A stretch of DNA of 64,000 nt from Noviherbaspirillum sp. Root189 (GCF_001428545.1 NZ_LMHZ01000016.1:1-64000); one strand, 5' to 3'. Counted from the first letter of the stretch, positions 27,698-36,805 are shown. Notes: generated by a model from the sequence alone, not told the origin. A program made the numbers and translations.

Positions 27698-28687
27698 CTA
27701 TCCGTCTTTCCGTGCCGCGCTGTATCCTGCGAACGACTCTTTCAGCGTCGCATGGTTGAGCAGCATTTCTGCTTTCAGGCGCTGCCCGCCCGCGTCGTAG
27801 ATGCGCGTGCGCACCCAGTAGGACTCGGTCCGCTTGCTCTCCGACAAAGCCACGATTTCACGCCGGATCAGATAATCTTCGCCGACAAAGAGCGGTCCCT
27901 CGATCATGCGGATTTCCTGATCGGCAAAGAGGCCGACGACAGGCTGCTTTACCGGGAATTTCGCCTTGGGGTTGCTGTACTCGGCGAGAACGCTGACCAT
28001 TTCAAGTGGAATAACCGCGCGGCCCCACGGCGATGCCGTTCCGTCCGCATACCAGGGCGAACTTTCGGTGATCCGGGCAAGTTTTTGCTTGAGCGAGAAC
28101 GGATAGAGTTTTCCCATATGCTGATCCGCATCCATGCGCACCGGCTCATCTTCGGCTCCGGTCATGCCGACATGCAGGTCCGATAAAATCACGAGCCTCT
28201 CGGGCGGACGAAGCTTTGCCATGCGCTCTTCCAGCAGCGTCGTCCCGTGGTCTGGTCCCAGGCTTGCGCTGGCTTCCAGCACCGGGGTACCATCCGCCTT
28301 TTCGGCCCATGCGCGTGCCCGTGTCGCGCCCGGCGCAGGTAGCTCAACGAAAGCCCGTACGGATTCTCCCTCGACGACCATGTTCTGGAAGTGTGCCGAG
28401 AAGCAGCCACGCTCGAACCAGGCGTTGCTCCACAATTGCGTCAGCAAGGGCACGAACTGGCTGAAGTGCGTTGGCCCTTCGATAGGCCCGGCCCGGAAGC
28501 CGAGTTTCTCGGCCATCGCATCGTCATGGATGGAGGTATGGCCGCTGTACTCCTGTTCGGCCAGCATCTGTTGCGGTTGCCGTAATGGCCCGCAGAGTGA
28601 AAGTGGAGTGTCAAAGCTCATTGGCATGTGCTCATTGGCGTGTGGTGTCACAAGTAAATTGATTGTGTATATCGGTACGAGCCTCAT
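27698..28687 (-). CDS. MaoC/hotdog-fold acyl-CoA dehydratase-like protein
   Basis: 329 aa. The N-terminal half has SGHTSIHDDAMAEKLGFRAG followed by IEGPTHFSQF, the hotdog/MaoC hydratase pattern (Asp/His region), with a second hotdog-like half (AVIPLEMVSVLAEYSN). It probably hydrates or processes a CoA thioester. The ATG overlaps the stop of the upstream enoyl-CoA hydratase gene (ATGA), arguing for coupling; starts at 28627 or 28621 (MSFDTPLSL) are alternatives and fit family N-termini better. Confidence 0.75.
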   Translation of the reverse strand: MRLVPIYTINLLVTPHANEHMPMSFDTPLSLCGPLRQPQQMLAEQEYSGHTSIHDDAMAEKLGFRAGPIEGPTHFSQFVPLLTQLWSNAWFERGCFSAHFQNMVVEGESVRAFVELPAPGATRARAWAEKADGTPVLEASASLGPDHGTTLLEERMAKLRPPERLVILSDLHVGMTGAEDEPVRMDADQHMGKLYPFSLKQKLARITESSPWYADGTASPWGRAVIPLEMVSVLAEYSNPKAKFPVKQPVVGLFADQEIRMIEGPLFVGEDYLIRREIVALSESKRTESYWVRTRIYDAGGQRLKAEMLLNHATLKESFAGYSAARKDG

Positions 28688-29571
28688 GCGAACGGAGGCT
28701 CATCCCACCAGGGAAAGAACGGCGGCATGTCGGTCGACACCTTGTTGGGAAAAACTGCCGGGCGCTTTTCCAGGAAGGCAGTTACGCCCTCCCGGGCATC
28801 GGCGGATTGTCCGCGTGCCTGGATTGAGCGGCTGTCGATGCGATGGGCATGCATCGGGTGCGGTGCGGCAGACATGCGCCATAACATCTGACGCGTTAAG
28901 GCAACGGACACCGGGGCTGTGTTGTCGGCAATTTCACGGGCAAGCGCATAGGCGGCAGGCAGCAGTTCGTCGGGTGCATGCAGCGAGCGCACCAGGCCCC
29001 GCGCAAGCGCCTCGTCGGCACCGAAGACCCTGCCGGTCATGCACCACTCAAGCGCTGTTTGCATGCCCACCAGCTGCGGCAGAAACCATGACGATGCCGC
29101 TTCGAGCGTGATGCCGCGTCGCGCGAAGACGAAACCGAAGCGCGCCTCGGTGGAGGCCAGCCGCACGTCCATGGGCAACTGCATGGTGGCGCCAATGCCT
29201 ACGGCGGGACCATTGATTGCGCCGATGACCGGCTTCCGGCTCTGGTATATGCGCAAGGTATTCGTGCCGCCGCCATCGCGGTACACGTCCCCGACCTTCA
29301 AGGATTCGCGGGAGAGCTCGCCGGGGTTGGCCTGGCGGTCGAACGTCGCACCGCCCGATGACAGATCGGCACCCGCGCAAAAAGCCCTGCCGGCACCGGT
29401 GATGACGACCACGCGTACGTCATCGTCCGCATCGGTTTCGTCGAACAACGCGATAAGTTCTTCGCGCATCTTTGCATTGTAAGCATTGAGCTTGTCGGGT
29501 CGATTGAGCGTGATGGTGGCAATGCCCCGGTCAACGCTGTAGAGAGTCGTTTCAAGAGTAGGCAAAGGCAT
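28684..29571 (-). CDS. enoyl-CoA hydratase/isomerase family protein
   Basis: 295 aa crotonase-fold protein with LNRPDKLNAYNAKMREEL, the oxyanion-hole loop RAFCAGADLSSGG, and NGPAVGIGATMQLPMDVRLA. Instead of the usual Glu-rich hydratase loop it has FARRGITLEAASSWFLPQLV, as in a group of acyl-CoA hydratases/isomerases acting on unusual substrates. The start follows GGAGACACC. It sits between the nitronate monooxygenase gene and the MaoC-like gene, forming a probable operon. Confidence 0.92.
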   Translation of the reverse strand: MPLPTLETTLYSVDRGIATITLNRPDKLNAYNAKMREELIALFDETDADDDVRVVVITGAGRAFCAGADLSSGGATFDRQANPGELSRESLKVGDVYRDGGGTNTLRIYQSRKPVIGAINGPAVGIGATMQLPMDVRLASTEARFGFVFARRGITLEAASSWFLPQLVGMQTALEWCMTGRVFGADEALARGLVRSLHAPDELLPAAYALAREIADNTAPVSVALTRQMLWRMSAAPHPMHAHRIDSRSIQARGQSADAREGVTAFLEKRPAVFPNKVSTDMPPFFPWWDEPPFA

Positions 29572-29664
29572 GGTGTCTCCGGATGGTATAGGAACAGCGC
29601 CCGCGCAATAGTCAGGCCGCGACCGTGATGCGGGCATTCTCAAGGTCTGACTACCAGGTCGGTG

Positions 29665-30642
29665 TCAACCGGCCAGCATCCCTGCCAGACGCTGGCGAAC
29701 CAATCCGTCAGCCTCTGCCATGATGCGGTCGATGAGCTCCTTGACCGTGGGGACGTCACGGATCAGGCCGGCCACCATTCCACAAGACCACGCGCCGGCA
29801 TCCATCTCACCCTCCAGCATGATGCGCGGATAGACGCCCGCCACTTCATTGGCAATGTCCTCGAACTTCAGCGATGCGCCGAGCTCCCGTTCCTTTTCCA
29901 ATAGTCGCTTCACGGCGTCGTTGACCAGCACGCGTTCCGTATTGCGCAGCGGGCGCATGACGAGCCGTGTGTCGAGTTCGCTGGCAGCGACAATCGCCTG
30001 CTTGACGTTGTCGTGCACCGGCGCTTCTTTCGTGGCAATGAAGCGGGTTCCCATGTTCATGCCGTCGGCGCCCAGCGCAAGCGCGGCTACCAGGGATCGA
30101 CCGTCGGCCATGCCGCCGGAAGCGACGAATGGAATGCTGAGCTCTTCGGCTGCGCGTGGCAGAAGGATGAAGTTAGGCACGTCGTCTTCACCCGGATGTC
30201 CGCCGCATTCGAAGCCGTCGACGCTCACCGCGTCGCATCCGATGGCCTCGGCCTTGAGCGCATGGCGGACCGCGGTGCACTTATGGATTACCTTGATGCC
30301 CGCTTCCTTGAGCGCCGGCATCCACTTCTGGGGATTGTTTCCGGCGGTCTCGACCACCTTCACGCCGCCTTCGATAATGGCGTTGATATAGCCCGGGTAG
30401 TCGGGCGAGTTCACTGCGGGAAGAAAGGTAAGGTTGACACCAAAGGGCTTGTCCGTCATTTCCTTGCAGCGACGTATCTCGTCGGCGAGTGCCGCAGGGG
30501 TGCGCTGGGTCAGGCCGGTAATGATGCCCAGTCCACCAGCGTTGGAGACCGCCGCTGCGAGTCGAGCGTAGCCGACAAAGTGCATACCGCCCTGAATGAT
30601 GGGATGCTGGATGCCGAATAGTTCAGTGATTCGTGTCTTCAT
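29665..30642 (-). CDS. nitronate monooxygenase family protein
   Basis: 325 aa FMN-dependent TIM barrel. It begins with the family motif ITELFGIQHPIIQGGM, followed by SNAGGLGIITG, DGFECGGHPGED (active-site His region), FVASGGMADGRSL and LGADGMNMGTRF (phosphate binding). Members oxidise alkyl nitronates, but many in acyl-CoA operons have other or unknown substrates. First gene of the three-gene unit with a hydratase and a MaoC-like protein; nearest upstream gene is over 1 kb away. Confidence 0.92.
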   Translation of the reverse strand: MKTRITELFGIQHPIIQGGMHFVGYARLAAAVSNAGGLGIITGLTQRTPAALADEIRRCKEMTDKPFGVNLTFLPAVNSPDYPGYINAIIEGGVKVVETAGNNPQKWMPALKEAGIKVIHKCTAVRHALKAEAIGCDAVSVDGFECGGHPGEDDVPNFILLPRAAEELSIPFVASGGMADGRSLVAALALGADGMNMGTRFIATKEAPVHDNVKQAIVAASELDTRLVMRPLRNTERVLVNDAVKRLLEKERELGASLKFEDIANEVAGVYPRIMLEGEMDAGAWSCGMVAGLIRDVPTVKELIDRIMAEADGLVRQRLAGMLAG

Positions 30643-30927
30643 AGGTTCCTAATGAAACGGCTGTCGTTGTAGTCCGAAACCGACCATCACCTGATCAATG
30701 AACGGACCAGAAATTCTTCAGAGGCCACCCGGCTATCATGTAGCGACTGTAATGTCCCGCAACGTGAAACGGATAGTCACTGGCATGTTACCTCAAAGCT
30801 GAAAACCCCTGCCCTGGCCGCCGAAACCGCCCTGATCCCTTGGACTTGCAATTCAAGTTTCCTGTAGGAAAAGCCCTAAATGTTTAAGATTCGTCTGTAA
30901 GTGCTTGTAACATCAACACTTTTTAAC

Positions 30928-30950
30928 TAATCCACACTCCCTGTGGATAA
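30928..30950. promoter_or_regulatory. inverted pair of DnaA-box-like sites
   Basis: TAATCCACA (30928-30936, one mismatch to TTATCCACA) and TGTGGATAA (30942-30950, perfect reverse complement of the consensus) face each other 5 bp apart in an AT-rich stretch. No dnaA, parAB or gyrB gene is close, so a replication origin is not supported; a DnaA-regulated promoter or titration site is possible. Confidence 0.45.
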
Positions 30951-31165
30951 CTTTGTGAACAACTGCATGTTGACGACCGGAAAGTCTAGATTCCATGCGG
31001 GTTTCTCTTAGAATGGCTAAATTATGAGCACAGGAAAGATCTCAGAAAAATCAATGACTTACGTCAATGGTATTTATCTGTACCAATAGAGGCTGATCAA
31101 AATACAACTACCATGTTTATGGTAACTTTTGTTGTGCACAAGTCTGGTGATTTAAAGATGATCTA

Positions 31166-31294
31166 ATACCGATCCCAAGCTATAACGTGACAAATGAGAT
31201 CGATGGATTTTTTTGACTGGCAAGGCGCAGGAGGAGTCAATAGCGGGCTATTGACGACGAGTGCAACGCGTGCGTTATGGGGTGGGATTGGTAT
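31166..31294. repeat. MITE-like repeat element with terminal inverted repeats
   Basis: The ends are 22-bp imperfect inverted repeats: ATACC-G-ATCCCA at the left and, reversed, ATACC-A-ATCCCA at the right, both continuing to ATAACG (18 of 22 match). Inside is a perfect 20-bp palindrome, GTCAATAGC-GG-GCTATTGAC, at 31236-31255. The element is about 129 bp with no coding capacity. A 24-bp sequence matching its right end at 22 positions occurs again at 34922. Confidence 0.65.
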
Positions 31295-31639
31295 AAAGCA
31301 CCCAGGATGACTTCGACCTGCAAGCGGCAAAGGCAAACTATCACGTCGAGTTCCTGTCCACAGAATCATGGCTAGGCAGCAATGCAGAATCTGCCTGATG
31401 GCTAGCCGCTATCGGGTGTACAAATCGCGTGTTCAACTCGTTGCCTATCCGTATTCCAGGCGTATTTGGCAATTCCCTTATAATCGTATGCGACCGCCCG
31501 TGCCGATCGGGTGTCCTCTCAATGGAAGCACATGTGGTGCACAGATCCAAGAAGCACATCGATTTCTGTGATGAAATCTTTTGCCGGCGCTCCGATCAAT
31601 AACCCCGCAATTACGATTGCTTCGTCCGTATAGTCGACC

Positions 31640-32458
31640 ATGACAACCCTTTCTTCCGCATCCGTTTTCCATCGCAACAACGTCATGATCACAGGTGAAG
31701 GCAGTCAGGTAATGCTGTTTGCGCATGGCTTTGGCTGTGATCACCATATGTGGCGACATGTGACGCCGGCGTTCGAGGGCGACTATAAGGTCATTACCTT
31801 CGATAACGTGGGCGCAGGAGATTCCGACGCCTCCAAATTCGATACGGGCAAGTACGCAACACTGCATGGCTATGCGCAAGACATCCTGGACATCCTGCAC
31901 GCGGTGGATGCACGCAAGGCAATCTTTGTCGGCCATTCGGTCAGTGCCATGGTTGGCATCCTCGCGGCTATCGCGGAACCGGATTTGTTTGAACACCTTA
32001 TCCTGGTCGGACCTTCACCCAGCTATATCAACGATGACGGCTACACCGGTGGATTCACTCGGCAAGATATCGAAGAAATGCTTGAATTCCTGGATGGGAA
32101 TTATCTAGGCTGGTCCAGTGCGATGGCACCGGCAATCATGGGCAACTCGGACCGCCCTGCTTTGTCAAACGAGCTTGAAAATAGTTTTTGCCGTACCGAT
32201 CCGACCATTGCCCAGCATTTTGCACGCACGACTTTTCTGTCCGATCATCGCGACGACCTACCCAAACTTGCCGTACCCGCATTGATCCTGCAATGCTCTG
32301 ACGATGTGATTGCCCCGGACGTAGTAGGTCGTTACATGCATGCGCGGATACCGGGCAGCAGTTTCGTGCAAATGAAGGCAACAGGCCACTGCCCTAATCT
32401 GAGCGCTCCGGAAGAAACTGTGAGCGAGATGAAAAGTTACCTTAGCCGATCGCGTTGA
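31640..32458 (+). CDS. RsbQ-like alpha/beta hydrolase
   Basis: 272 aa. Alpha/beta-hydrolase fold with AHGFGCDHHMW (oxyanion hole), VGHSVSAMVG with nucleophile Ser100, LQCSDDVIAP with Asp222, and ATGHCPNLSAP with His250. The Ser-Asp-His triad and overall sequence match Bacillus RsbQ and the plant KAI2/D14 group of hydrolase receptors. RsbQ serves the PAS-domain phosphatase RsbP in sigma-B energy-stress signalling. Here its stop overlaps the ATG of a PAS histidine kinase by one base, so the pair is coupled and the kinase probably takes the place of RsbP. Confidence 0.93.
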   Translation: MTTLSSASVFHRNNVMITGEGSQVMLFAHGFGCDHHMWRHVTPAFEGDYKVITFDNVGAGDSDASKFDTGKYATLHGYAQDILDILHAVDARKAIFVGHSVSAMVGILAAIAEPDLFEHLILVGPSPSYINDDGYTGGFTRQDIEEMLEFLDGNYLGWSSAMAPAIMGNSDRPALSNELENSFCRTDPTIAQHFARTTFLSDHRDDLPKLAVPALILQCSDDVIAPDVVGRYMHARIPGSSFVQMKATGHCPNLSAPEETVSEMKSYLSRSR

Positions 32459-34884
32459 TGAGTGTCGATCCACAACCAAACCCCGATCCTTACTCGTTCG
32501 AGGACGACCCTGCGGAACTCTACGAGGACGCGCCTTGCGGATACCTGTCGATTCTGCCAGACGGCACCATCATTAAAACCAACGCAACCCTTCTGGCGTG
32601 GACCGGATATCGGCGCGACGCATTGATTGGCAAGAAGCGCTTCCAGGAACTGCTGCCGCTGGTCGGGCGCATGTTCTATGACACCCACTTCCATCCCTTG
32701 TTGCTGATGCAAGGCTTCGCCAAAGAGCTTGCATTCGAGATTGTCTGCGCCGACCAGCAGCGCATCCCGATCATTCTCAATTCCACGCTGAAGCGCGACA
32801 GTTCCGGCAATCCGCTGGTCATCCGGATAACGCTTCTCGACGCCCGCGGCAGGCGTGCGTATGAAGAAGAACTGCGCCGCGCAAAACGCAAGGCCGAAGA
32901 GGCGCAGAACGCGGTAAAGCTACTTAATGCTTCGCTTGAGGAGCGTGTCGCGCAGCAAGCTCAGGAACGGGACCGGATCTGGCGCATGTCGCGCGATATG
33001 CTGGTGGTTGCAACGATCCAGGGAAAACTGATCAGGACCAATCCGGCCTTCTACCGCACGTTGGGCTGGATTGATGAAGAGCTCGAAGGCATGACTTGCT
33101 GCGATCTCGTGCATCCTGAACATCTCCAGGCCTTCGGGGCCGCACGCGTGCAATTGCTGGCGGGACTTCCCATCAATCGTCTGGAAATGCCTTACCGTCA
33201 CAAAAACGGCACCTATCGATGGATTTCCTGGACGATCATGCCTGAAGGCGAGCTTATCTATGCAGTCGGGCGCGATGTGACGGACGACAGGATACAGGTG
33301 GAAACGCTGCAGAAGACAGAAGCGGCGCTGCACCAGTCCCAGAAAATGGAAGCGATAGGCAAGCTGACCGGCGGTGTTGCCCATGATTTCAATAACATCC
33401 TGCAGATCATCTCGGGCAATATTGATTTGCTGAAGCGGGATTTCGCCGGCATCCTCCACGCACAGGGCCGATTGAAAAACGCGACCCAGGCCGTCGAACG
33501 CGGCGCAGCAATTGCCGCGCAACTACTGGCCTTTGCACGCCGCCAGCCTTTGCAACCCGTGCCAACCAACCTCGGGCGGGTTGTCCGCGAGATGGAGGAC
33601 TTGCTGTGCCGTGCGTTGGGTGAAATGGTCAACATTGAAGTGATCGTAGGCGGCGGTTTGTGGAACGCAACCGTAGACCGGGGCCAGTTCGAAAACGTCG
33701 TTCTCAATCTTGCCATCAATGCGCGCGACGCAATGAACGGCAACGGCAAGCTGACGATACACGTTGGCAACGCCATGCTGGACGAACATTATGTGCAAAC
33801 GCATGCGGGCGCGGTTCCCGGCCAATACGTGATGCTGTCAATGACCGATACCGGTTCGGGTATGTCGCCGGAAACCCTGGAACGCGCATTCGAGCCTTTC
33901 TATACCACCAAGCCGCAAGGTGAAGGAACTGGTCTCGGCTTGAGCATGGTATTTGGTTTTGTCAAACAAAGCGGCGGTCACATCAACGTGCAGAGCGAAC
34001 TCCACAGCGGCACCACGTTCGAGCTCTACTTTCCGCGTACGCATCAGGACGAAGTACCCATTGCCGAACCGCGGAGTGTCAATGTCACCGGCGGAAAGGA
34101 AACGATCCTGGTGGTCGAGGACGATCCGGCTGTGCAGGCGGTGGTGGTGGATATGCTATCGGGACTGGGTTATCACGTACTCAAGGCCAAAGATGGTGAG
34201 AGCGCACTGACAGTCTTGCGTAGTGGTCTCGCCATTGATCTCTTGTTTACGGACGTGGTGATGCCTGGACCGATCCCGGCACCCGAAGTGGCAAGGCAGG
34301 CGAAAGCACTGCTGCCCGAGATCGAAGTCCTGTTCACCTCGGGATATAGCCGGGACGCCATCGCTCATGGCGGCAAGCTGGACCCTGGTGTGCAATTGAT
34401 CAGCAAACCCTATCGCCACGAACAGCTTGCTCAGCGGATTAGACACATGCTTGAAAAAAAGAACGCAGCGCCTGTGCAGGCGGCGCGGTCACAGCCTGGC
34501 GATGACGCATCCCGCAGCGCCATGAGCCCGCCATCGCATCGTATCCTGGTTGTCGAGGACAATGCAGACGCTCAGCAAATGCTTTGCCAACTGCTGGCTT
34601 TAATGGGGCACACCGTCGAGGGCGCATCGAATGCGGAAGACGCGCTCACGCTGCTCGGTTCAAAAGATTTTGACGTATTACTGACGGATGTTAACCTGCC
34701 CTTCATGTCCGGAACGGAATTGGCGAAACAGGCCCTGGACATCGATGCGTCGATAAGAATTATCTTTTCATCCGGTTATGGCGCTGTCGAAAGCGAGGGA
34801 ATCCAGGCGCTCTCCTTGCCGAAACCTTTCGGCCTCGTACAACTGAAAGAGGTCTTATCGAAGCTGTCGCAAGAGGTGGGGTAG
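32458..34884 (+). CDS. PAS-PAS hybrid histidine kinase with two receiver domains
   Basis: 808 aa soluble kinase, no membrane segment. PAS-1 at ~15-128 resembles the RsbP PAS (TGYRRDALIGKKRFQELL, FYDTHFHPLLLMQG). A coiled coil spans 130-172 and PAS-2 175-280. HisKA has His309 (GGVAHDFNNI), followed by the ATPase domain (NLAINARDAM, DTGSGM, GEGTGLGLSM). REC-1 at ~548-665 has Asp599; REC-2 at ~694-805 has Asp744. The RsbP-type first PAS directly next to an RsbQ-like gene suggests it senses the hydrolase's product or ligand. No separate response regulator with DNA-binding domain is adjacent. Confidence 0.95.
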   Translation: MSVDPQPNPDPYSFEDDPAELYEDAPCGYLSILPDGTIIKTNATLLAWTGYRRDALIGKKRFQELLPLVGRMFYDTHFHPLLLMQGFAKELAFEIVCADQQRIPIILNSTLKRDSSGNPLVIRITLLDARGRRAYEEELRRAKRKAEEAQNAVKLLNASLEERVAQQAQERDRIWRMSRDMLVVATIQGKLIRTNPAFYRTLGWIDEELEGMTCCDLVHPEHLQAFGAARVQLLAGLPINRLEMPYRHKNGTYRWISWTIMPEGELIYAVGRDVTDDRIQVETLQKTEAALHQSQKMEAIGKLTGGVAHDFNNILQIISGNIDLLKRDFAGILHAQGRLKNATQAVERGAAIAAQLLAFARRQPLQPVPTNLGRVVREMEDLLCRALGEMVNIEVIVGGGLWNATVDRGQFENVVLNLAINARDAMNGNGKLTIHVGNAMLDEHYVQTHAGAVPGQYVMLSMTDTGSGMSPETLERAFEPFYTTKPQGEGTGLGLSMVFGFVKQSGGHINVQSELHSGTTFELYFPRTHQDEVPIAEPRSVNVTGGKETILVVEDDPAVQAVVVDMLSGLGYHVLKAKDGESALTVLRSGLAIDLLFTDVVMPGPIPAPEVARQAKALLPEIEVLFTSGYSRDAIAHGGKLDPGVQLISKPYRHEQLAQRIRHMLEKKNAAPVQAARSQPGDDASRSAMSPPSHRILVVEDNADAQQMLCQLLALMGHTVEGASNAEDALTLLGSKDFDVLLTDVNLPFMSGTELAKQALDIDASIRIIFSSGYGAVESEGIQALSLPKPFGLVQLKEVLSKLSQEVG

Positions 34885-34921
34885 CGATTGTGCCCCCGCT
34901 CTCACGGCCTGGTGAGGTCGT

Positions 34922-34984
34922 TATACCAATTCCATCCCATAACGCAACATGACAGCGCGTCTTTTTCCGCCTGGCTGAAGCCAG
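34922..34984. repeat. solo end of the 31.2-kb repeat element plus hairpin
   Basis: TATACCAATTCCATCCCATA followed by ACGC (34922-34945) matches the outer end of the element at 31166-31294 at 22 of 24 positions. No partner inverted repeat is found before the LacI gene. A short hairpin (CTGGCT-GA-AGCCAG, 34971-34984) lies inside. It is probably a decayed or divergent copy. Confidence 0.5.
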
Positions 34985-35035
34985 AGGCGCGGCTGAGCCT
35001 GAAATACAGGGTACGCAAGCCATACCAGGTTGAAA

Positions 35036-36103
35036 TCACGCACTGTCGCGCTCAACGATGGAAAAGCCGATGTCGTGGATGGGATCCAGGACGGCCTGGC
35101 CATCGGCGCGGGAAATGATGAATTGCGCTGCCTTGCGTCCGATCGATGTGCCGTCGATGCGCACCGTTGTCAGCGCCGGATGCAGGTCGCGCGCAAAACT
35201 CAAATCGCCGAAGCCGATCACGGCAAGCTGTTCGGGGACCTTGATTCCACTCGCCTGCGCCTCGGTCAAAACACCGAGAGCAATCAGGTCGGAACTGCAA
35301 AACACCGCGTCAACCGCGGGCTGCCGCTCCAGCAGTTCACGTAATGCGCTGCGACCGCTACCCAGTGTGGTCGGTGCCGGCACCACTACCCCCGGGACCG
35401 CGGATTGGTCCTCATGGCACATGCCCAAGCTCATTGCGGCGTCCGAAAATGCCTGATGACGGCGTATTGCGCGCTCGTCATTGCCATTGATGGAAGCGAC
35501 GCAACGTTTGCCGCGCCGATGAAGAAAATCCGCGACCGCCGCGCCTATTTTTTCATGAGAAAAGCCGACCAGCATGTCAATCGGCGTGGGAGTCAGGTCC
35601 CAGGTTTCCACCACCGGAATGCCACTGGCCAGCAAGCGGCGGCGCCCGTCGGCGGAACGCATGATGCCGGTCAGGACCACGCCGTCCGGACGCCGGCCAA
35701 TGATCGCTTCAAGCAGCGCATCCTCACGTGAGTCCCGATAACCGCTCTGGCCGAGCATCAGTTGATAACCCCGTTCGGCAAGGGCTTCGGTCAGCGACTG
35801 CACCATCTCCAGGAAGACCGGGCCGGCGATCGTGGGGACAACAGCAGCGACCAGGCGGCTCTTGCTGGAGGCAAGGCCGCCGGCCAGCATATTGGGCACG
35901 TAGCCGGTGCGTTCGACCGCATCCTTCACCTTGCGTAATACCTCCGGTGATACGGCGTCGGGGGTGTTCAGCGCGCGCGATGCGGTGATGGGTGCGACGC
36001 CGGCAAGCTTGGCAACGTCGCGCAAGGTGATTCCGCCGCCACTACGGCGACCGCGTCGTTCACGCGGTTCTTCGGTCTGATCGGGAAGTGATTTGGTGGC
36101 CAT
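35036..36103 (-). CDS. LacI family transcriptional regulator
   Basis: 355 aa. The HTH at residues ~25-45 (ITLRDVAKLAGVAPITASRA) and hinge YVPNMLAGGLAS are classic LacI/GalR. The periplasmic-binding-like effector domain follows (VAAVVPTIAGPVFLEMVQSL, GQSGYRDSREDALLEAI, SSDLIALGVL). A basic ~24-residue N-terminal tail (PRERRGRRSGGG) precedes the HTH. No sugar-uptake gene is beside it, so its targets are likely elsewhere; the effector is unknown. Confidence 0.93.
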   Translation of the reverse strand: MATKSLPDQTEEPRERRGRRSGGGITLRDVAKLAGVAPITASRALNTPDAVSPEVLRKVKDAVERTGYVPNMLAGGLASSKSRLVAAVVPTIAGPVFLEMVQSLTEALAERGYQLMLGQSGYRDSREDALLEAIIGRRPDGVVLTGIMRSADGRRRLLASGIPVVETWDLTPTPIDMLVGFSHEKIGAAVADFLHRRGKRCVASINGNDERAIRRHQAFSDAAMSLGMCHEDQSAVPGVVVPAPTTLGSGRSALRELLERQPAVDAVFCSSDLIALGVLTEAQASGIKVPEQLAVIGFGDLSFARDLHPALTTVRIDGTSIGRKAAQFIISRADGQAVLDPIHDIGFSIVERDSA

Positions 36104-36181
36104 CCATGAATTATACCGAGCATGCCGATGGTAGCGCTATCAACACCATGCTATATGGCGTCGGGCTGTCGTGGCAATGCG

Positions 36182-36595
36182 TCATCCGGTCCTGAAAAGG
36201 TCATGCTGATCAAGGATGGCGTAGACGATTTCAGGATGCCTGTCCATGCATCGCCGCACCGCCGCGGGAACCGACTGCCGGATCTTCCGGCACAAGCCAG
36301 GGCGGTCTTCGAGTTCAATAATAAGTCCGCGCACGGTGCGCACCTCATTCGACCCTGGCGCAATCTTCAGGGTAAGGCCAAGCTGAGCCTGTATCCGTTC
36401 ACAGACATGCAAGAGTTCGGCATAGCTGCAGACGCGTTCGATACGTTCGATGAGCCGCTTTTCTTCTTCCCTGGTCAGGCGGAGGACGCGCAAGTCCGCT
36501 TGCGGATCGGCGAGCAGAAGCTCACGATTGCAGGTGCAGGCACCTGGCGGGCATTCTTTGCGAATCGGAAAAGAAAGCGCTTGCAACATCGTCAT
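36182..36595 (-). CDS. cysteine-containing hypothetical protein
   Basis: 137 aa. The N-terminus has a Cys cluster (ECPPGACTCNRELLL) that could bind metal; the rest is charged and helical, with further Cys residues (ERVCSYAELLHVCERI, GLCRKIR). No known family was recognised, though its composition is that of a conserved protein. It lies downstream-facing between LacI and the RlmN-like gene. Confidence 0.65.
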   Translation of the reverse strand: MTMLQALSFPIRKECPPGACTCNRELLLADPQADLRVLRLTREEEKRLIERIERVCSYAELLHVCERIQAQLGLTLKIAPGSNEVRTVRGLIIELEDRPGLCRKIRQSVPAAVRRCMDRHPEIVYAILDQHDLFRTG

Positions 36596-36782
36596 CTTGC
36601 GAAAGCGGACTGCTCCCTGTTGGCTGTGGCGTCATCCCGGTGTGGGCCGGGAACATAAGGCAGTATACTGTGCACGGGAACCAGAAACTTGGCAATGCGC
36701 AGCGATCACCGGTCGTGACAGTAGAGCCGTATCCGATTGCAGTATATGCAATACATCGCAGCCAGCTGCAAGCAAGTACACT

Positions 36783-36805
36783 TGACCACCATTCTGACCA
36801 CCATT
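36783..36805. repeat. 12-bp tandem duplication
   Basis: TGACCACCATTC is followed at once by TGACCACCATT, about 80 bp upstream of the RlmN-like gene. A CAGTATACTG palindrome lies some 120 bp before it. It may be a regulator site or replication slippage. Confidence 0.4.

Larger units (their letters stand above)
30643..31639. other. 1-kb intergenic region, AT-richer, with repeat element
   Basis: No credible gene in about 1 kb. The stretch 30880-31160 is visibly richer in A/T than its surroundings and contains an inverted pair of DnaA-box-like 9-mers. A 129-bp element with terminal inverted repeats follows at 31166-31294. The remainder should carry the promoters of the NMO operon (left) and the RsbQ-like operon (right). 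Confidence 0.6.

Noticed and set aside
28134-29111. 325-codon plus-strand frame opposite the MaoC-like and hydratase genes
   Set aside because: Spans the junction of two conserved genes on the other strand; Ser/Pro/Arg-rich shadow.
30928-30950. DnaA boxes considered as a replication origin
   Set aside because: Only two boxes, and no dnaA, dnaN, gyrB, rpmH, parA/parB or rep gene nearby.
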